Source of the DNA: Tulasnella sp. 424
Lineage: Eukaryota > Basidiomycota > Agaricomycetes > Cantharellales > Tulasnellaceae
Length of the DNA stretch: 64,000 bases
Direction of reading: 5' to 3'
NCBI GenBank assembly: GCA_019633425.1
Contig: WSUB01000030.1
Span: 186,001 to 250,000 of the forward strand
Position 1 is the first letter of the stretch. Each line of letters opens with the position of its first letter. Shown piece by piece: positions 12,221 through 24,530 of this stretch. The translations under genes and the position numbers were made by a program. Below the pieces are notes generated by a model. The model saw only the letters and a program-made list of their open reading frames with translations. It did no database searches and was not told the origin of the DNA.

Positions 12221-15200
12221 ATGTCTCGCACTCCGCCCATCCTTACTCCTCCGGAGACGCCGGGCGCGTCCGGTTTACAAATCGGATCGCCAACAACTCG
12301 AAAGCCATACCATTTCTCGACGCTCTGCGCGACCGTCGACAACCCTAATGCCAAGGACCAATACGGCTCAAGCTCCGTGCCGATCTATCAAACTGCCACT
12401 TTCAAAGGAATGGGTGGCGACTACGACTATACTCGCAGCGGAAATCCGACTCGAAGCCATCTCGGTGAGCAAACTAGCTTTTTTTACCCTTTTACAGTCC
12501 ACATTGCAACTTGCTCACTTGAACCCACTTTACACCCTCTCAATCGCCACAGAACACCACCTAGCCAAGATATCGAACGCAAGACATGCGTTTGCAGTTT
12601 CCTCAGGAATGGCGGCGTTAGACGTTATCACGCGCCTTCTCAAAGCAGGGGACGAAGTCATCGCAGGCGACGATCTGTACGGTGGAACGAACCGTCTCCT
12701 CGCGTACTTGAAAGCCCATCAAGGAGTCACAGTTCATCATGTCGACACGACTAATCCAGAGAGTCTTCACCCTGTATTGAAGGCAGGCAAAACTGCGATG
12801 GTCCTTCTCGAAAGTCCGACAAATCCGTTACTCAAAATCGCCGATCTCGCGACTATCTGCAGCGACATTCGCGCTCGAGCACCCGATGCGATTATTGTAG
12901 TCGATAATACGATGATGAGCCCCTATCTGCAAAGGCCCCTCGAACATGGGGCAGACTTGGTGTACGACAGCGGAACGAAGTACCTGAGCGGACATCACGA
13001 TCTTATGGCTGGAGTGATTGTCTGCAACCGGGACGATGTTGCAAAGGTGACCGTCTACAACGAGAAGCTGAAATCAGAACTGATAGATCCGGTCATTAGA
13101 AAATCGCGTTTATTATCAACGCAGTCGGCAACGCCCTCACTCCATTCGACTCGTTCCTCTTGCTTCGCGGGACCAAGACCCTCGCCATCCGAATGGAACG
13201 CCAACAATCCACTGCTATTCAAGTCGCCCGATACCTGTCCAACTTGGGGTTCCTCGTCCACTACCCAGGACTCGAAGACCACCCTGGCTACGAAATCCAC
13301 AAGAAACTCGCCAGCGGCCCGGGAGCAGTGCTGAGCTTTGTCACGGGAGACAAAGAAATGAGCGAACGAATCGTCGGAGCTACCCGCCTTTGGGGAATCA
13401 GCGTCAGCTTTGGCGCTGTCAACTCGTTGATCAGCATGCCTTGCGTCATGTCTCATGCGTCTATCGACCCGGCTGTCCGAGCAGCTCGTGGCCTTCCTGA
13501 GGATCTCATCCGCCTTTGCGTCGGTATTGAAGACCCCAACGATTTGATCGACGATTTGGAGGTGGCATTGCTTCAAGCTGGAGCTATCAAGTCCGGACAG
13601 GCGGGTTTGATTCGGACGAACCCGACGTACAACCCCAGAGCGCACGGAAGTGTGCTGAACAAGGCAATCGAGAAGCTGGCTGATCGCGTTGGAAATGCAA
13701 GGGTCGACGAGGAAGTTCAGGACACTGATTGGATGGTGTCTGCCCCTGGAAAAGTCATTCTCTTCGGAGAGCATGCTGTCGTGCACGGTGTTGTGAGTCC
13801 AGTTGACTTGGGAACGAGCGTTGGGCTTCCCCTAACCCGAGAGGCTTTTCCAGACTGCTGTGGCAGCTGCCGTAGACCTTCGATGCTACGCGATTTCTTC
13901 TGGCCGAGACGACGGCAAGCTCAGTCTCAACCTCCCAGATCTCAACTTTAACAACACTTGGAACGTCGAAGACTTGCCATGGGACGCGGTTAACACCTCG
14001 GTCGCTCCCGGAGAGCCTCATCCCCCCGAGCTTGAACCCGGGCTCGTCGAAGCGATTACCGCGAGAGCAGTGCCAGTCGTCGACGAAGGGAAACCAGCTG
14101 GCTACAAACCTGCTGTGATTGCATTCCTGTACATTTACATGACGATCTCGTCAAAGGATTATCGGTGAGCTTTGTAGCTCTCTTGGTCGTGCCCGAGAGA
14201 ACTGACGGTTGTTCCCTCGTACTTTAGACCGTGCTTGAACGTTACCGCACGCTCCAGTCTCCCAGTCGGCGCAGGTCTTGGCTCAAGCGCATCGTACTCG
14301 AGCTGCATCGCAACGATCCTACTCTTAACTCACCGACGACTCAACATCCCATCTCTACCTCTCCCCACCCTGGCGCCAAGTTCATCCGACCCAGTCGGGC
14401 ACATCCACGTGTCGCATGCTGGTCGAAAGGCCTTGACCAAGGACTTTGCGGACGAAGTGAATCGTTGGGCCCTTGTTGCCGAAAAGGTGTTGCATGGAAA
14501 TCCAAGTGGAGTGGATAACGCTGTAGCGGTGTATGGTGGAGCTTTGGCCTTTACCAAACCCGGATTTGCGTTTGCGAAGCCCAGTGGTGGAATGGATGGA
14601 ATTCAAGGGTGGGTCTTTCTTCCTTTTGCCTTTGCCGTCCGTTTTTCATTTAATTAACCGGGTGGCTCTGCTCCCTTCTTTCTTTTCATTTCGGATCATT
14701 TGATTTTTGGCTGTCGCATGGTGTCGCGCGCTCTCTTTTCACTTCACTTTCTCTCTTGGTCACGATCGGGGATTCCGTCGACTGGTCACGTAAACGATTC
14801 GGGGGTTCTCTTTTTCCCTGGTCCCTTCACCTGCCTACCGGCCGACCCGTTCGAACGACCTCACGCCGCTTCCTTGGGCCGCAATTACTCCCTATTTGGG
14901 GTGGGCTCACGAAATCCTCAGGTTCAAGTCGGTTCGATTCCTGCTAGTCAATACAAAGGTGCCTAGGAACACAAAGAGCCTCGTTGCAGGAGTCGGGTTG
15001 AAGAAACAGCAGGTAAGTCTGGGCAGCAGTTTCGGCATTATTGTTATCGATGGGACCTTTACTGATAACCGAACCTGCACACTTTCACTGCCTCCTCTCT
15101 CTGACCTTCCTCCACCTGCCTTCTTCTCGCTTCGCCTTCTCGCATCGAACGAACCACGCGGCGCGCGAACAACCCAATTATCCAACAGGAACCTGAACTC

Positions 15201-15743
15201 GTGAACGGCATTCTAGAACGGATCCAGGCCATCAGCGATGAAGCTCGTCGAGCGTTATTGGACCCTGAGCTTGGACGCTCCGAGCTGTTGAAAGCGTTGG
15301 AGAACCTTATCGATGAGAATCACGCGCATTTGGTTACGTTGGGAGTATCTCATCCTGCGCTTGAGAAGATTAGAGAGGTTACGGCTGCGAGGGGTTTGCA
15401 CGCCAAGTTAACTGGTGCGGGTGGCGGTGGGTGTGCGGTTGTTTTGTTGCCGGATGGTGAGCAGGCCCTTACTTTGTTGCGCATATGGGGCTAAGCCAAT
15501 GATGGGTCTTTTCATTTTGCAGCGATTGATGATCAGGCGTTGAACGAGCTCGTCCAAGCACTGGTGAAGGAGGGATTCGAAGCGTACACGACGTCTGTCG
15601 GGGGTGGTGGGCTGGGAATTCTGTCACCTTACGTGGAAGCGAGCGACAAGGATAAAGCCATCGCCGCGGAAGACTTTGTAGCTAAGCCGACGGTTGACCT
15701 TGCTCAGTGGGCTACGGATCGTGGGAGGTGGTTGTATACGTAG
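12221..15743 (+). CDS. Cystathionine beta-lyase / mevalonate kinase fusion
   Basis: Eight exons (12221-12464, 12553-13046, 13100-13792, 13854-14164, 14228-14608, 14922-15012, 15189-15456, 15523-15743) join in frame to about 900 codons. Residues 1 to ~400 are a Cys/Met-metabolism PLP enzyme: QTATFKG, YDYTRSGNPTRSHLEHHLA, the FAVSSGMAAL cofactor loop, VVDNTMMSPYLQRP, the Schiff-base lysine in DSGTKYLSGHHD, then FGAVNSLISMPCVMSHAS and RLCVGIEDPNDLIDDLE. This part would cleave cystathionine to homocysteine. A linker of ~55 residues leads without a stop to MVSAPGKVILFGEHAVVHG (Met at ~458), the N-terminus of mevalonate kinase, followed by the GHMP ATP motif LPVGAGLGSSAS, the NPSGVDNAVAVYGG loop and KLTGAGGGGCAVVL, ending at RWLYT-TAG. 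This part would phosphorylate mevalonate for sterol synthesis. Both halves are full length. The two junction-spanning domains share exon 3, so the fusion is not an artefact of choosing introns. A separate mevalonate kinase starting at the internal Met remains possible. Confidence 0.9.
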
Positions 15744-17256
15744 TAGGCCCCGAGTCGGTATTTTGAAAAAGAAAACTAAAGGAATCCCCCGATTGGAGAA
15801 TTGCTGGATAAAGAAGGCTGGGCCACCAAGGGACTTGCCGAAAGGCGTGAATTCCGAGGAACTAAGTAAAGGCAGAGCGTCAGAGCCGGGTATGCCGGGC
15901 CCGCAGCAGGAGAGTTATTTCAAAGGCCTGAATTGAACGCTGGCTCGGCTTGAACGTGCCCATTTTGACGACAGAATTGCTAGTGGCTGTTCGAGTCTTC
16001 TTTGTCAAGGCCTTTGCTATTGGTCATGAGGACGGGATTGAATTGCCCGACTCACCTGTGAACAGTGTAGTAACAATATTATTGACACCGTCCACAGATC
16101 CGCGGGCACCGCTCACTTCACGGGAGATGCCTTTAGACAGAAAAGGGGTTACCAAAAGTCTGCAGAGGACTTTCCTTTTGCGAGACGTCGAGGGATCGGC
16201 CGGAATCAAAAAGTGATAAAAAGGGAAAACGTTAACACGGTCTGTCGATTGATAGAAACGCCACAAACTCGTTGCAAATGCGCGGGGTGGATAACCTTTG
16301 AGCGCATCAGAGGCAGGGGCTCTTCCCTTTGCTCGTCCGCGGTAGGGACGATGATTCATGGAAGCTAGACCGGAAGGAGCGTGCGGGTGCCAAAAAGAGG
16401 ATAGTACAGAGATCTGAGCTAGTCGGATCTTGGGGTGCATTGATTTTAGGTTGTTGGTTTAGCGCCCAGGCCTGCCATCCTTTCCAAGTCGAGTAGAGTA
16501 CGGGTGACTGAGAAGAGGTTCCTCATCTGATAGCGTCACACACATGCTTTAGAGCGGACGCCTGTTCAGCACCAATCGGTTGGTAGACGTTTTTTTTCAA
16601 GGACGGGGTACCGAGCACTCGGCGTCGAAGGGGGGATCGGTCGGGGAAATTTTGGTGTACTGAGCTCGCTTGGGCTATCTTTTTTTTTTTGTTGATAAGG
16701 CGGACGGCGACGTCATCGGTGGTCATCAATTGATTGGGTAGGACGTGGCATCAGCTCAAGTGTACTCGAGAGAGAGGGGGGATTTTGGATTGGTCGGGTA
16801 TGAAATCCGGTGGGACCGAAGGAAGAACGAGGCCGGAAGAGAGAGAAGTGGAAGCTTGGTGGGTCCTGAGCGTGGTGGGACTGGGAGGGGAAATCGTGGT
16901 GCACGGTATAATTGGGATCGTCGTTTGCTAACGAAGGTGCCTCTGGAGAGCAAGAGGTGCATGACCGCCGGAAGCATGTAATTGGAATGGAGTGGAGTGT
17001 TGGGAAGGGGAGTAATTAGTACTATTTGTTTGTTTGTGAAATGAATCGGAATGAACCCAAACGAGAGACCCCAGAAAGAGAGGAGAGAGGCGAAGAGAAA
17101 GAAGCACTCGTTGTTATCATCTTTACAGCTCCAGACCCCTTCAAACACTTGCCATTTCCCATCTCCCCTCTCCCATCCCTTCCCCCCCTCATCCCCCTCC
17201 CTTCCCGTAGCAATTCCACTCTCGACTAAAATCCCATTTCCCCATTCCATTCCCTT
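15744..17256. other. Intergenic region with T11 tract, no gene recognised
   Basis: About 1.5 kb with no recognisable coding sequence. It contains an 11-base T run at 16680-16690 and ends in the CT-rich leader of the phosphatase gene. Confidence 0.5.
17115..17256 (+). promoter_or_regulatory. Pyrimidine-rich leader of the Pps1-like gene
   Basis: A nearly unbroken C/T tract (for example ccatctcccctctcccatcc, about 17157-17176) lies directly before the ATG at 17257. Such CT boxes mark transcription start regions of many filamentous-fungal genes. Confidence 0.5.
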
Positions 17257-20200
17257 ATGGCTGCTGCAGCCGACCCAGTGCATGGCCTGCAACTAGCTCC
17301 AGACAACTCACAAATCCTCATACAACGGCCTGCACCGCATGCACCAGTCCGGTCCATCAACGCGCACCAGCTCGCCCGCCTCGTTCACCAATACAACACC
17401 GCTGACGTAGAAGATTCAGTCCTCTTCCCCTTTTTACATGGCCTCGAAGGGAATAACATTGCGCAAAACTCCTTCTTCAACTACGCTAGAAGGTCCGATG
17501 GGCGCGTCAAGTTACCGCGCTATCGCGGCCTAGTCCTCGTTCGTGTTGATGAACAGGGGCTCGAACTCGACATAAGGGGCAACGTCAGAAAGTCAACCAC
17601 AGACCCAAAGGACATTCACCACCACGACGATGACGACGATTCAGACGATTCAGAGGCCTATACAGACGACGAGGACCATGTCATGGCCACCCTCGACACC
17701 ACCCTTCACATGCACCCCGTCGCCGAACGCACCCAGCGTCGCCCTGACCAACTCGACACCCGCAACGTCGGAGCACCCGTTCCACCTTCAGACGCTTCAT
17801 CCTCCATGACAAGCGCGTCCTCGGATGCACCTTCCAACTACTTTGCGTCGCCAACCAATTCATCCGTCTCCCTCTCACAGACCTCCCCTCCAACCACACC
17901 CAATTCCACCACAGACTCGACCAAGCTCTCCTTCTCATCCTACTTGCCCGCTACCAACACTGGTGAACCGCCTCAGCAGGACCCAGAAGCGCGAGACCGC
18001 ACTCCTGTCCCTCCCCCGCATGACGTCCCGCGTCGTCCCTCCCATGTCCTCACTTGCTCATTCCACCCAGACGAACTCCTCACTCAAACTCCCAACGGCG
18101 CTGCATTCGTCACTCCGAGGATCCCAGATGGTATTTCTCTGTGAGTGGAGACCTTGTTGTTTTGTTTTCTTCTCAGTCCCAGGCGAAATTCACTCACGGC
18201 CGTGCCCTCTCTCTGCCTCTCTCATTTAGTCGGAATTTCGGCATCCAAGTTGTGAGTTTGCGGTTCCTTCCCAGACCTGGACCCTTTCACTCGCAATCGC
18301 TGATCTCGAACCTCGGACTTGCTCGCGCGCGCGCGGTGCCTGCTGTGCTCATTTGTCATTAGCCAATTTACGCCACCCTTTCGGACGTGGTCGTCTATTC
18401 TCCTCGAGGCAGGACCCGTAATGCCATGGCGTTAGCCGAGCGATTCAAACAAGCCATCGAGGCCAAGGCTCATGAACGCGGCTTGATCGTTCCCCCCGCC
18501 GATGGTACTCAGGATGCGACTATGAGTCCTGACGGCCTGGTCTACAACGTTTACGTCGTTACGGGTGAGGGTTCTCCTTCCTTGCACGTTCGCCACAATT
18601 CTGACATTAAAAATTCCTTGTCGCGTGCTTGTGCGGAAAACTCTAACGTTCTAGACCCATTCGAAGTCTTTGAGAAGGAGTTGCCTCATTTGGTTGGGAT
18701 CGATTCTAAGGGCAACCTGGTCCGAAAGATCGAATTCATGGAACGGGAGAAGGAAGAGATGCGAAACTTGACTCGCGCAAGTGAGATTGCGGATGCTGTT
18801 TTCGTATGTCTTCCTTTTCGAACGATCAAATAATTGCCTCTTTTGGTGTTTCTAACCGAACGTCTTTTTGATCCGCACACAGCTCGGAAACACGGGCGAC
18901 GTCCCGCTCCTCGCCAACTTGCCAGCACCATTGGTCGCACCTCAAAGCCACCCTGGAAACCCAGCAACTCTACCGGTATACCCGGGCTTGGACCCTTTCG
19001 ACGGTTCCAACAACCCAGGTGCATACGACATCTGCATCGAGTGCCACGATATGGCCAGTTTCCCGTCGTACGCCCAATTGCGAGGGGTGGAAGATCGACT
19101 GAGGGCCTTGGAAGAGGCGTGGCGGCAACGCGTGCGCGAGACCGCGTACAACTTGGATCGAGAACGCGAGCAGCAGGAGTTGGCGATGCGCAGACAGCGA
19201 GAAGAGACGAGGAGGAGGGAAGAGCTGAGAAAGAGGCGAGAGGCTGAGATGGATATGGATATGGACTTGGATGAAGATGAGGATGAGGATGGGGGATTGA
19301 CTTCGAGTTCGTCGCCTTCTCCGCCGCATTCGTCTTCGTCCGCATCGGAACAGCAACACCAGCAGCAACAGCAACAACGACAAAAGGATGTCAAGGTTCT
19401 TGATGGCGGGATGGGGTTGGGTTTGGATATGAGACCTCTTTCCCCACCTGTGGAACCGGGAACGTTGTCTCCGCGGACGAGCGAGATGATGAATACCTTG
19501 GCCGTATCATCTCCTCAGATGGTCGGACAAGATTCCTTCCCAGGTTCAGGAGAATCTCTGCCGTCGCTGTTCCCAAAGTCTGAAGCTGCCCCCATACCCG
19601 TCCCCATATCCCAACCCCGTCAACACCATCCCCCTCCTCATCATCACAATCACCACACCCGCTCACGAAGCCTCGGAAACAGCCTTTCCTCGTATTCATC
19701 GTACGGTCAATCCTCCCCTACCTCTCCATCACCACGCATGACCAGCACCAAAGCACGAGGAGTATCGTCCATCCCGCCCCGCCCAGCACCCAACGCGTCT
19801 CAAGTTATTCACTTGGCTTTCCCTTCATCCCCACCCGCCACCCCAGGAACGTTGACCAGCTTGATCCCATTCCTGCACTTCTTGCATTCCTTGACGAAAC
19901 CCCGACCCCCGACTCCGGATTACGCTTCCGTGGAAGTCGGGAGTGGGGGCAGGAACGGGAGCAGTTCTTCCTTGGTCGGGAGGGCGAGGTCTCCGAGTTT
20001 GAATAACGGTGGTGCTAGTGCGGCTGGAGGTTCTGCGAGGTCCAGCGTCGGGCATTCTCGTTCCGGGTCGTTGACGAGCAATATCTCGCCCCGGATGAGG
20101 AGTCAGACGATGGGTGGGTTCGGCGGCATCATTGGTGCACCGACTGGGCGACGAGGTAGTCAGGGCTCCGCGTCGGGCGCGTCGTCTTCCATGATGAACC

Positions 20201-22151
20201 TAGGCGCGAACCTTCCCCTGTCGAGACCGTTGAGGATCTTGTTGCACGCCGGAGATGGATACACCGAGACTTCGGTTTTGGCGTTGAGTTATATCATGTT
20301 GACCGGGAATAAGACCTTGCCCGAGGCCTATTTGGAGTTGCAGGTAAGTGCCTACGTGCGTGCAGGGTTGTTTTCGGGGGTCTGATTGAGTGGTCCTCCC
20401 TTTAGGTTACCCGGAGTAGGAGTTTCTTCGTGTACGGCGCGGACGTCGGCGTTCTCCGACGAGTTGAGCAGAGACTCAAGTTGGAGCGAGACCGGGAGAG
20501 GGAGAAGATCGCCGCTTCCATTGCCGCCACCGCTGCCAGCGTCGGCGCGAATAACGGGAGTGGGTCGAGCACCCCTCGAGCGAACGGTGCCCCTTCAGGT
20601 AAAGACGTCTCTACCCGAGGAGCGGGTGCGTCCTCTCCACCTTCGTCATCAGCGAAGTGGAGATGGGCCGGTCTTCCTTCGAGTTGGAGGTCGGGAAGTC
20701 TGAGCAGCGCTGGAGTGTCCCTCCTCAGTGGAGCCGGGATGTTCTCTTCCGTCGGGTCTTCTTCATCGAACAACGCACCTCAGTCTGGAGCCTCGATCGC
20801 AAACGAGGAAGACCGACGAGCGATGTTCACTCCACCGTCCTCGACCGAGGAAGCGGAGAACAAGGTCATGACGGAACGTCCGACGGATATGGGTGCGCCC
20901 AGCCGGAATGGCTTACCCACCACAGCGTCGGTTCCAAACTTAACGAGACTTGTTGGGTCTACAGCGGGTGCCAATAATAATTTGGCACACCAACCTCCAT
21001 TGTCCGCGTGCGCGTTACCGAGCGAGCTCGTGGCGGAGTCTCCTTCGGCCGTCCTCGATCAATCTCATCATCAGAGAGTCGTTCCTTCTCAACGAAGCAC
21101 GTCCTTGTCGCAGTCATACGCTCCTGGGCAACAGGTGACGGGTGTGCGAAGGGCGAGAGCGAGCACGTCGCCCATGTTGCCGTCGTTCTTGGATCATGAG
21201 ACTTGGTTTAACGACCCCAAGTTTGATGGGAGCTTCCCGTCTAGGGTTTTACCGTTCTTGTATTTGGGAAACTTGTAAGTGGCATCCCTCCTAGACTTTT
21301 TGTGAAACTTGTACTGATGCAGGCTTGTACGATAGGGCACATGCTGGAAATGCGTACATGTTGCACGCGTTGGGAATCACCCACGTCGTCTCTGTCGGCG
21401 AATGCGCTTTGATCCCTCCTGCCAACGATGGATACACGACCTACGGGCATAACCAGTCGGGTTCTTATCAGGTCACTACTGGCTCGACGGGAACGAATGG
21501 GTATATGCCAGGGCGCCCGAGGTCAGGTTCATTGTGGGTCGAGGAGAAGGAAGGGCGTATCAAAGTCTTGGATATCAAGGTTAGTGATACGAATACGATA
21601 CGCCGAGTCTTGGTTGCTTATACGACCCGGATACCCCGTAGGGAGTGTGCGACGACGGCATAGATTCGCTCCGACCTCAAATTCATCCGACCGTAGAATG
21701 GATAGACAAAGCTAGAGCTGAAGGTGGCAAGATCCTCATTCATTGTCGTGTTGGCGTTTCGCGGAGCGCTACAGTTACTGTTCGTGGTTTGACTACTGGT
21801 TCCGTTCGTGACCAAGTCGGGCTGACCACTTTTGATTACAGATTGCATATGTCATGCACCACCTCAATGTCTCGTTGGTAGACGCGTATCTGATGGTCCG
21901 ATCGAGGAGGCTGAGCGTTCTAATTCGTACGTCGTTCCGCGACCGTCCCGTGTTTCTTCGACTAATACTTGACGGACTTATCAGAACCGAACATGCGCCT
22001 TCTGTATAACCTCTGCGGTTGGGAGATCGAGCTTGCCCGCCGACGAGCTGCCGAAGAAGGCCGAGAGCCCACAATGAACGAAGGCAGACAACTCAGCTGG
22101 CCTTTCCTCGCTCGCGAAGTACATATCCTCAACGAGCGGTATCTCTCCTGA
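17257..22151 (+). CDS. Pps1-like dual-specificity protein phosphatase
   Basis: A very large multi-exon gene starting MAAAADPVHGLQL. It holds two phosphatase-like regions separated by long Ser/Pro-rich disordered stretches. The first region runs from YATLSDVVVYSPRGRTR through CIECHDMASFPSYAQLRG to RILLHAGDGYTETS (about 20235-20275); here the P-loop cysteine and arginine are replaced (AGDGYTET in place of CxxGxxR), so it should be catalytically dead. The second, from FPSRVLPFLYLGNL through GIDSLRPQIHPTVEWIDKA to HCRVGVSRSATVTIAYVMHH (about 21740-21850), has the full HCx5R signature and a general-acid Asp candidate (CDDGID). The C-terminus is PNMRLLYNLCGWEIELARRR. The double layout matches yeast Pps1, a DSP linked to S-phase and wall signalling. 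In between lie a Glu/Arg-rich coiled coil, an acidic DEDEDEDG run and a poly-Gln stretch. Confidence 0.9.
19252..19386 (+). repeat. In-frame low-complexity codon repeats (MD/DE and poly-Gln)
   Basis: Within the Pps1-like gene, repeated gatatg/gatgag units encode MDMDMDLDEDEDEDG, and about 19348-19380 a CAG/CAA run encodes QQHQQQQQQRQ. These are likely length-variable between strains. Confidence 0.8.
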
Positions 22152-22514
22152 ACCTTGCACTTTCCCCCCTCCCCCCTATCATCTGAGGTCGATTCGATAC
22201 CATTTCACCTAACCACTTGCATCATCGTTCAATGTTGTTTGTACTTTTCCGTTTTTGCATTCACTTTGTGTAACGTGCATGCAGTTCCCCCTCGCTCGCT
22301 TTTCGCTGTCGTGGAAACCTTACTACACTCAGTCCCCATAACCCGTACCTTGATTCTTGGCATTCCCTGATGACCCTCTTATGCCGATACATGTAGCTCG
22401 ATGAATGTGTACGCTACTATTACTTCCTTTGCATTTGTAAAACACACAATTTGACCGTCCTAGATGGACTTTTTCATGATCGTTGCCCTCCCCCGTTACG
22501 TATGCCAAACATCA

Positions 22515-24266
22515 TCAAGCCTCTGACCAACGCAATGAACCCCAGCTATCTGGTACCGTGCAGCGCCAAGTCGATGCTGTTCGGAGTTGTGCAGCGGAAG
22601 GTGGCGAAGAGATCAACACCCCGTTTTCGCTATGTGCCACGAAAGCGTCCTCGAGCACGAGGGAATCCCTGACCGCGTCAGAGGACTGGCCCCCCTGTCC
22701 GTGCTCCCCGACCGAAGATGCGGCCACGAACTGAATAGAACGTGGTTGGGCTTGAAGCACAGTGGCGTCGGCAACTTGAAGTATGGGCTTGTGCAGGAAC
22801 TTCAGGTTCAAAAACTAGGGTCAGGAATTTTTGCTTCGAGCGATGCCAAGCTGGCGGCTCACCTGAACTCGACTCCCTGTCGGCGGACCGACATCAGCAT
22901 CCACGGAAATGGTACCTCTTGATGGCCCTCCTGCTGAAATGCGGTAGACCATGCTAAATGACTGCTAGATTCAAAGACGGCATCGGTCAACCCTCGGTGG
23001 TCGGACAACACCCACCAAGTCGGGTCTGCTTACCGACGTAGCAGGCTCTGTTTGAGATCCTGAAGCATTGTTGAGAACTCCAATGTACATGTCTGCGGCT
23101 TTTCGCGTTGCTGGTGTTTCTCCCTCGACCAGCGGCACCGAGTTGTATGCCACCAAGGCTTCTTTCGTTGGGTTCTTTCCGTCTAGCTCGTAGATTAGAT
23201 TGGAAGCCGAGCTATATTTGGGAAATGTCGTCAGCACCACCCGAGACCGATCCTCAGTAGCAGGGAGATAAGAATGATGAGCCTGGAGAAGCTTTGCTCC
23301 GCCGATCGGGGCACAAATCGGCCTCCAGCCAAAATCCCAATCAAGCAGGCCGGTCTCACAAATATTTACCGCGCTGTCCTATTGCGGATAAAGCTTGGAT
23401 ACTAACCTTGTTATGGAGTACGTTTTTGAAATGGGCTTTAGTCCGTGAAATCCACGATCAAGTTTTGGCTGAGCGTTCCCGAGAAGTGCAAGGCCAACTG
23501 CGCCAGAACCGAACGGCTTAGAACCTCGGACTAAAGTTTGGTCAAGGCCTGTAACGAATGGAGTGTAGGTCCCGATAAGGCCAAGCTGAAAACGTAATGA
23601 TTGGTCAATGAAACCGTTCGCTCGGAAGGCAGTGACCGGGATGAACCACCTTTGGAATGTTGGGTAGGTGGTGATCCAAGGAGCTCATCAAACCTTCTGG
23701 AGCAGTGTCCGAAAAGTATAGAAGCGATTGGATGCGGTCTCTACAACGATAGCACGTGAGCAACGGTCATTTCAAATTCAAACTGATCTCTTCTCGCACC
23801 GATCCTTTTGTAGAGCTTCAGGCAAGGCGGTGCCATCGCCATCCAAGCTAGCATCGTAATTCCACACATCGTTAAAACCGTTCCCGCTATCCAATATCTT
23901 TTCCAACACTGCCGTATCCTGAGCACTCGGATAGGAAGGGGTTCCCGGCCGTTGCCATCGCCCAAGGGAGATAGGTGCCTTCCCCCCGATCGTCGACCTG
24001 AACGGTATGGCTAAAGAAGAAGAGAAGGCGGCGATAGAGCAATACGCCAGTTGCGGATGAACTGGCGAGGGGTAGGAAACGCAGCCAACCGCCGACTTGG
24101 AGGTCCTCTGGCCCAATACTGAAATGAGATTTTGGATCACCGAAGGGTCAGTGTTGCTCGAAATTGCATAGATGATCGAGTCTTTGCTTGATAAAGAGAG
24201 AGACTCGACATGTTGAAGGAGAGCTGCGCTAGAACGAGCAAAGATGGTAGTAGCTAGGCGGAGCAT
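22515..24266 (-). CDS. FIST-domain protein, possibly mitochondrial
   Basis: The start MLRLATTIFARSSAALLQHV at 24266 has an Arg-containing amphipathic helix that could be a mitochondrial presequence; an upstream Met at 24308 is less convincing. Exon 1 gives DSIIYAISSNTDPSVIQNLI (FIST_N-like). Middle exons give LGLIGTYTPFVTGLDQTLVR, KPFGSGAVGLALLGNAQPKLD and FHGLKPISKTY, then LIYELDGKNPTKEALVAYN and KAADMYIGVLNNA, then ISAGGPSRGTISVDADVGPP-TGSRVQ across the next exon, and finally QFVAASSVGEHG with ENGVLISSPPSAA and the tail WRCTVPDSWGSLRW before TGA at 22515. The LDGKNP and GxPSRGT blocks fit the FIST_C ligand-sensing fold known from bacterial sensors. The ligand is unknown. It converges with the phosphatase gene (stop 22151) and follows the RhoGEF on the same strand, 264 bases downstream. 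Confidence 0.75.
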
Positions 24267-24530
24267 GGGAGGACGGCCGAAATTCGATTCAGGTATTGCG
24301 TGCGGCAACCTCGTGTGATATCACGGACCTCGGTAGTCCGAAATACACACTTGGTCGCAAAGCCCCAATTGCAATGCGTATCCATTTTATCAATATTGGT
24401 AACTATTACGATAAGAGGGGGAAGAGTTGGGAGAGCTTAACTACAGCCGATTCAACGATCGGGACCACAATGCATGCATGCCTCTGCATGGAGCAACCAC
24501 AGTTCTACTGCTACCCCCCTAATACGTCCC

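Noticed and set aside
13733..15743. Stand-alone mevalonate kinase gene starting at the internal Met
   Set aside because: No stop codon, promoter-like CT tract or gap separates it from the cystathionine beta-lyase; exon 3 carries both. Kept as an alternative to be tested, not as the call.
18942..19394. Minus-strand open frames rich in Ser, Leu and Cys
   Set aside because: Antisense shadows of the low-complexity coiled-coil, acidic and poly-Gln codons of the Pps1-like gene.
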